From Prorocentrum cordatum (Eukaryota > Sar > Dinophyceae > Prorocentrales > Prorocentraceae): 64,000 bases of DNA. The stretch spans positions 227,501 to 291,500 of the forward strand of contig CAUYUJ010017815.1 of NCBI GenBank assembly GCA_963575745.1, read 5' to 3'. Positions 60,879 to 64,000 of this stretch are shown one piece after another. The notes under the pieces were generated by a model that did not search any database, was not told the origin of the DNA, and was given only the letters and a program-made list of their open reading frames with translations. A program made the position numbers and the translations under genes. The first letter of the stretch is position 1. Each line of letters begins with the position of its first letter.

Positions 60879-61060
60879 CGAACGCAAACATGGATCAAGG
60901 GGGCGTGGATTGGCGTCGGGTCCCGCGTCCATGGGAAATCGCGAAGTTCAGCCGCCGAACGAGGCGGCACCGGCCGCATTTTGGGGAGGACACCTCCCCC
61001 GATCCATGGACTTGGCGACCGCGCGCCAAATCCATGGATCGCTCATCCATGTTTGCGCGC
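60879..61060. mobile_element. F7 TIR element (182 bp)
   Basis: GCGAACGCAAACATGGAT at the left is inverted as ATCCATGTTTGCGCGC at the right. A second hairpin (CGATCCATGGACTTGG against CCAAATCCATGGATCG) fills 61000-61042. It starts 3 bp after F1 copy 3. Confidence 0.85.
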
Positions 61061-61064
61061 CCCC

Positions 61065-61625
61065 GAATAAAGGAAGACGGAGCCCGTACGGAGGAGGAGG
61101 ACGAACATGCAGGGAAGGACGGCAGCCGAGGAAAGGTGGAGCGGAGGGAAAGGGATGAGGAGGAATGTGAGAAGGACAGGGTGCAGGCCGGGGAGGGAAC
61201 AGGGAGAGGGGGGCGGTGGGAGGGAATCAGGGATGGGGGAGGAGGAGAAGGAGGAGTAAGAGGATGAGGGGGAATGGCATTGATAAGGATATGCGGAGGG
61301 GGCAATTGAGTAGGATCGTGTGGTCAGCAGGAGGAGTAGAGGAGGAGAAGAGTGAGGAGGACAGTGGAAGAGACGCAATAGGGGGCCAGTGTCGATGGAG
61401 GGATGATGGTAGAAGAGAGCGAGACGAATAGGGATGAGGATAGCAGCAGGTGGGAGGAGGGAGGTAGAAGGGAAGATGAAAGACGGAGGGGGGATGTGCG
61501 GGGGAGACAGCACAATGAGAGGGAGCACGCAATAATGCGTAGATTCGTATTCCCCTCTCTACTCCCTGCGGACTATCAGAGGGGAGCATGGAGGTGTGGA
61601 GGGAAGGGCGGAGCAGGATAAGGAA
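61065..61625. other. no gene; purine-rich DNA
   Basis: Degenerate GA/GGA-biased sequence. Frames on both strands are compositional. Confidence 0.45.
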
Positions 61626-61731
61626 GCAGGAGGAGGAGGACGGAGGACGGAAGACGGAGATGATGATGCTGCTGCTGATGATGGTGGTGATGATGCTGAT
61701 GAGGAGGAGGAGGAGATCAGGAGGAGGAGGA

Positions 61732-61763
<32 letters not shown>

Positions 61764-62150
61764 GGGTGGAGTGGGGGGTGGGTCGCCCCCCGCCGAGGCG
61801 CCAGCTCTTGGCGCGCCGCCGCCCAGACCCGCGGCGAGGTCCTCGTAGGCCCTTCTCGCCCCCTTGCCGCCCCCCCCCGCCCCCCCCTCCTCCGCGCCCT
61901 CGCCCCTCCAGATGCATGCCCCCTCCTCCTCCTCCTCCTCCTCCTCCTCCTCCTCCTCCGCCTCCTCCTCCTCCGCCTCTTGCCCCCCCCCCCCCCCCCG
62001 CCCCCCCTCCTCCTCCTCCTCCTCTTCTCCTCCTCCGCCTCCTCCTCCTCCGCCTCCTCCTCCCTCCTCCTCCTCCTCCTCCTCCTCTCTCCTCCTCCTC
62101 CTCCTCCTCCTCCTCCTCCTCCTCCTCCTCCTCCTCCTCCTTCGCGCCCT
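61626..62150 (+). repeat. GGA array facing a TCC array
   Basis: GGA/GAT triplets (61626-61775) are followed after about 100 bp of GC-rich DNA by TCC/CCG triplets and C-runs (61860-62145): complementary arrays in inverted arrangement. Confidence 0.9.
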
Positions 62151-62157
62151 CGCCCCC

Positions 62158-62365
62158 TGCATGCCCCTCCAGATCACCAAGGAGAGGAGGGAGTGTCGCT
62201 CGTGCGTCGTGTGCGGTCTTGCCCCCCCAGTAGCTCCAGTTGCTTGCCCTCCTGCCCGTGCATGCCCCTGCAGGTGACGTAGAAGAGGAGGGAGTGCCGC
62301 TCGCACCTAGTGCGCGCTCCTGCTCCCCCAGCAGCTCCAGTGACTTGGTTCGCAGGCCCTCCCGA
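62158..62365 (+). repeat. tandem duplication of about 105 bp
   Basis: TGCCCCTCCAGATCACC... and TGCCCCTGCAGGTGACG... start copies that share AGAGGAGGGAGTG, CGCTCG, and CCCCCAGNAGCTCCAGT in order. The minus-strand frame across it is open in both copies. Confidence 0.7.
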
Positions 62366-62524
62366 GTCCGAATCCGGGTCCACGTCTCCTCCTCGGCTCG
62401 GCGCCCCCCTGTCTCTGCTGCTCCGTCTCCAGCTCATCTGCGCCCCCCTGCCAGTCCATCCACCTGGGTGCTGGTGGCTCTCAGGTCATCCGACGCAGCC
62501 TTCCCTCCCCCCTCAGGGGCCGCT

Positions 62525-62990
62525 GCCCCTGCGGTGTGTGTGTGTGTGTGTGTGCAAAAGCTAGGGCGCGCTGCAAGGACAGGCAGGACGCGGCGCATGT
62601 GGGCGCCCAGCGGCGGCGGGCGGGGGCCGACAAAGGCAGGAAGGTGAGGGGCCGAAAGGGGAAGGACTAGCGGGGCCCGGGCCGAAGCACGACGGAGGAA
62701 GGCGGGAGGGGGAGGGGAAGGGGCCTCCCCATACACAGAACGGCCGACACTGCCCCCCCCCCCCGAGGAGGGAGGGGGGGGGGAGGGCAAAGCGGAGACC
62801 GAAGGACGGCGGGGGGATGGGAAGAGAGGGAGGGGGGGGGGGGGGGGGGGTGCAGAGTGGGCTTTTTTGCGTGCACGGGGTTTCCCCTGGTGGTCAGGCG
62901 CGCTCCCCGCCGCGGGTCGTCTCCTCCACGCCCTTCCCCCCCCTTCCAGCTCCTCCCGCCCTCCTGTTTCGTAAGACTCGTCCTCGATCG
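62525..62990. repeat. GT run, then G/C homopolymer-rich DNA
   Basis: A GT dinucleotide run at 62535-62556 and G- or C-runs of 10-18 bases (about 62753-62764, 62830-62850). Nothing coding is supported. Confidence 0.6.
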
Positions 62991-62996
62991 ACATAC

Positions 62997-63073
62997 CTCT
63001 GGACAAGTCGGGGACGAATGAGAGAATGTCGAAGCGAGTCTCGCGATACTTGCCTGGGCACTTTTTGTCCACG
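62997..63073 (-). CDS. right-edge gene, downstream 77-nt exon
   Basis: On the minus strand, after acceptor TCGCAG| (63075-63074), the bases C|GTG GAC AAA AAG encode VDKKCPGKYRETRFDILSF then VPDLSR, ending at donor AGAG|GTATGT. The first C completes a Pro codon begun in the upstream exon, giving an uninterrupted PLKPVDKKCPG. Matching phase and good splice signals on both sides support it. The family is not recognised, and the next exon was not found in the low-complexity DNA below 62990. Confidence 0.5.
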
Positions 63074-63443
63074 CTGCGAGCGGCCGCGCACCCCCATGGC
63101 GCGGCCTGCCTGGCGCGGCCGGGCTTCTGTCCGGAGAAAGCCCGCCCTCCTTCGCCCGGGCCGAGGATGGAGGCAGGAGGAGGGCATCGCTCCTGCGCAG
63201 CCCTCGGGCTCCTGGCGCCCCCGGTTGGGGCGCTGGGCCCAAGGAGAGGGGGGGGGGGGGGCGCTGCCCCCGCCATGGGGCGCTGCTGCAGCCGCGGGCC
63301 CCGCCCAGCACCCCCGAGGGCCGCCAGTCTGCCGGAGGCGTGGGCGCCGTGGTGGCGCTGGTGGCCGCAGGAGGGCCTCCCCGTCCAGTGGCTGCGCGAA
63401 GAGGCTGTGCGGGGTGTGCCCGAGGGTAGCCGCGCCCGCCTAC
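63074..63443 (-). other. intron (370 bp, GT-AG) of right-edge gene
   Basis: Donor CAAGCC|GTAGGC and acceptor TCGCAG|CGTGG. Unspliced, the frame would stop at once at TAG (63442-63440); splicing removes that stop and keeps frame. Confidence 0.5.
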
Positions 63444-63680
63444 GGCTTGAGCGGCCAGCCGTAGCAGTTGAGGATGTAGGTGCGCTTCGCGGGTTCGACA
63501 CGGAATTCTCTGATGTTGGGGCTCGTGGTCTCGCCGTTGACGAGGTGAATGTTTCGGTCGTCCTCCGGGTTGGGTTGAATGTTAATGTGGACATCGTCTG
63601 CGTCAATGAAGGCGACAGCCGCGATCCGCGCGTCCTCGTGGTGGGCCTCCAGCCAGCTATCGCCTTCGTCACGCCGGCCT
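63444..63680 (-). CDS. right-edge gene, exon of unknown protein
   Basis: The minus-strand frame encodes DEGDSWLEAHHEDARIAAVA, then FIDADDVHINIQPNPEDDRN, then IHLVNGETTSPNIREFRVEP and AKRTYILNCYGWPLK. Almost all codons end in G or C, and the composition is that of a folded, acidic domain with beta-rich character. No family is recognised. Upstream (63680-63790) a similarly biased segment (EDTTEETKKLTHIDEKPKGA) lies in another frame, so a splice site or a one-base error occurs near 63675. The gene runs off the window to the right. Confidence 0.6.
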
Positions 63681-63779
63681 TTGCTTGGACCCCTGGCTGG
63701 GCAGTCTGGACGGTGGCGTCGTCGACGGTGTGGCTGGCCCCCTTGGGCTTCTCGTCGATGTGGGTGAGCTTCTTAGTCT

Positions 63780-64000
63780 CCTCGGTGGTGTCCTCCGCCC
63801 TCTCGGCGCTACAGGCGGCCTTCTCGGTGTTCGGCGCTGTGGGTGGCCTTCTCGGTGCAGGTGGCTTTCTCTGTGGAGGCGGAGGCGGTCTTCTAGGTGT
63901 TGGTGGCCTTCTCGGTATCGGTGGCCTTCTGTGCGCTGCAGGTGGCCATCCTGGCCCCGGCCTCCTGGACGGTGCAGGGGGCCTCCTTAATCTGGCCCTC
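63780..64000 (-). repeat. ACCGAGAAGGCCACC-type repeat (coding-like, EKAT)
   Basis: On the minus strand GAGAAGGCCACC recurs about every 15-24 bp and reads as EKAT/EKAA in changing frames, with one in-frame TAG. It could be a repetitive exon with indels or an intronic minisatellite of the right-edge gene. Confidence 0.5.

Overview
The window looks like dinoflagellate nuclear DNA, possibly a large GC-rich genome of the Prorocentrum or Symbiodiniaceae type; the genus is inference. The signs are: very sparse coding sequence in short exons with almost only G or C at third codon positions; introns with GA or GC donors as well as GT; short inverted-repeat elements sitting exactly in introns; decayed non-LTR and Ty1/copia-like retroelements; and kilobase-long microsatellites and minisatellites. 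No spliced-leader sequence, rRNA, tRNA or CRISPR was recognised. Nearly all long open frames are artefacts of repeats.

Coding content is small. (1) Three exons of a papain-like (C1A) cysteine protease lie at 798-6027 (+), carrying catalytic Cys, His and Asn in separate exons; one intron is a foldback element and the next is 4.3 kb and contains a decayed LINE-like element. (2) A multi-exon gene of unknown function lies at 44866-48583 (+), with an introner-like element in one intron and a 2-kb 21-bp minisatellite between exons. (3) A minus-strand gene enters from the right edge (64000-62997), with a phase-matched GT-AG intron. (4) Minus-strand coding-like exons lie at 24780-25324, and there are orphan exons near 7.75 and 8.1 kb.

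Mobile DNA: an RT/RNase H element (2264-5469), a second truncated RT relic (21215-22310), and a Ty1/copia-like deletion derivative on the minus strand (54857-58195) with gag zinc knuckle, partial RT and RNase H but no room for integrase. At least eight unrelated terminal-inverted-repeat (TIR) families occur, here called F1-F8, most of them about 180-207 bp long.

Tandem DNA fills most of the rest. Two composite families consist of a tandem array plus conserved flanks: CS77 (three copies: 11.5, 27.4 and 30.3 kb) and CS82 (35.9, 39.4 and 44.3 kb). Others are a 2.6-kb TAC array (18.3-20.9 kb), a 4.5-kb block of alternating GAG and GAT tracts (39.6-44.1 kb), satellites with about 10-bp periodicity (10.1-11.3 and 17.5-18.2 kb), a 95-bp satellite (38.4-38.9 kb), and a decayed roughly 100-bp repeat field (51.1-53.7 kb).

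The most interesting pattern is the link between TIR elements and splice sites: three introns end in C(3-5)GAG, two begin with the same GATCGGGGG, and the long protease intron is flanked by a 20-bp near-duplication.
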